6,381 nucleotides of DNA from Gammaproteobacteria bacterium (lineage in GTDB: Bacteria > Pseudomonadota > Gammaproteobacteria > GRL18), in contig JANELJ010000130.1 of assembly GCA_024511395.1 (NCBI GenBank), positions 1 through 6,381 of the forward strand, given 5' to 3'. The notes under the pieces are model-generated. The model ran no database searches, had not been told where the DNA came from, and saw only the letters and a list, made by a program, of their open reading frames with translations. Both the position numbers and the translations under genes were made by a program. Below, piece after piece: positions 6,300-6,381 of the stretch. Within the stretch, counting starts at the first letter, position 1; each line of letters opens with the position of its first letter.

Positions 6300-6347
6300 G
6301 GTGGTTTAAGTCAGCAGTGGTAAAATGAATAAACCTGAAATACCACC
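6300..6347. repeat. Interleaved inverted repeats
   Basis: Two pairs of complementary six-base arms interlock: GGTTTA (6303-6308) with TAAACC (6330-6335), and GTGGTA (6317-6322) with TACCAC (6341-6346). GGTGGT (6300-6305) can also pair with ACCACC (6342-6347). The order A-B-A'-B' is that of a pseudoknot if transcribed, or of clustered protein sites in DNA. A nine-codon ORF (6325-6354) lies inside but has no ribosome binding site and is not called. Confidence 0.3.
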
Positions 6348-6381
6348 TCCATAGTGAACAGCCTACCTTCCAAAGTCAGGC

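Larger units (their letters stand above)
5957..6381. other. Upstream non-coding region of the operon
   Basis: This interval of more than 400 bases has no gene of normal size. From left to right it holds the operon's likely leader and promoter (about 5957-6026), a palindrome (6027-6040), a short CTCC/GGAG inverted repeat with an eight-base loop (6050-6065), a tract of phased A-runs (6117-6142), a terminator-like hairpin (6159-6173), a 15-codon ORF on the plus strand (6208-6255), a sequence resembling an insertion-sequence end (6261-6291) and interleaved inverted repeats (6300-6347). The minus strand has an open frame entering from the right edge, but it has no recognisable protein motif, so I do not call it. 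Confidence 0.6.

Noticed and set aside
6182..6381. Minus-strand open frame entering from the right edge, ending near 6180
   Set aside because: Its translation contains no motif I recognise and runs through repeat-rich DNA; it could be a gene end, but it cannot be supported here.

Overview
The window is dominated by one tightly packed five-gene operon on the minus strand, read from about 5,990 down to 289. In transcription order it encodes an iron-sulfur protein (5956-5309), a succinate dehydrogenase/fumarate reductase-type flavoprotein (5309-3657), a NuoF-like NADH-binding flavoprotein (3660-2380), and the beta and alpha subunits of succinyl-CoA synthetase, sucC (2383-1220) and sucD (1182-289). 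The first four genes overlap by 1 or 4 bases, so they are probably translationally coupled. sucD follows after a 37-base gap.

Read together, the first three products look like a soluble, NAD(H)-linked fumarate reductase or succinate dehydrogenase. Electrons could pass between NADH and FMN plus a [4Fe-4S] cluster (NuoF-like), a [2Fe-2S] and two [4Fe-4S] clusters (iron-sulfur subunit), and FAD and the dicarboxylate site (flavoprotein). No membrane-anchor subunit is present, and the usual histidine that binds FAD covalently is an asparagine. Joined to sucCD, the set would connect fumarate, succinate and succinyl-CoA. On redox potentials the likely direction is fumarate to succinate to succinyl-CoA, a reductive or branched TCA arm, but that direction is inference.

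The SucC and SucD sequences look gammaproteobacterial: residue numbering of SucC matches E. coli SucC through the ATP-grasp motifs. Base composition is moderately AT-rich outside the genes. A methanotroph or sulfur-oxidising autotroph with a branched TCA cycle would fit, but nothing in the window fixes the genus.

Left of the operon (1-288) lies a 32-codon remnant of a bacteriohemerythrin gene with a good ribosome binding site and an early stop, then an imperfect palindrome at the window edge. Right of the operon (5957-6381) there is no gene of normal size. It holds a plausible sigma-70 promoter for the operon with a palindrome abutting its -35 box, phased A-tracts, a terminator-like hairpin, a 15-codon ORF with a strong ribosome binding site, and a sequence resembling the terminal repeat of an IS256-family element.
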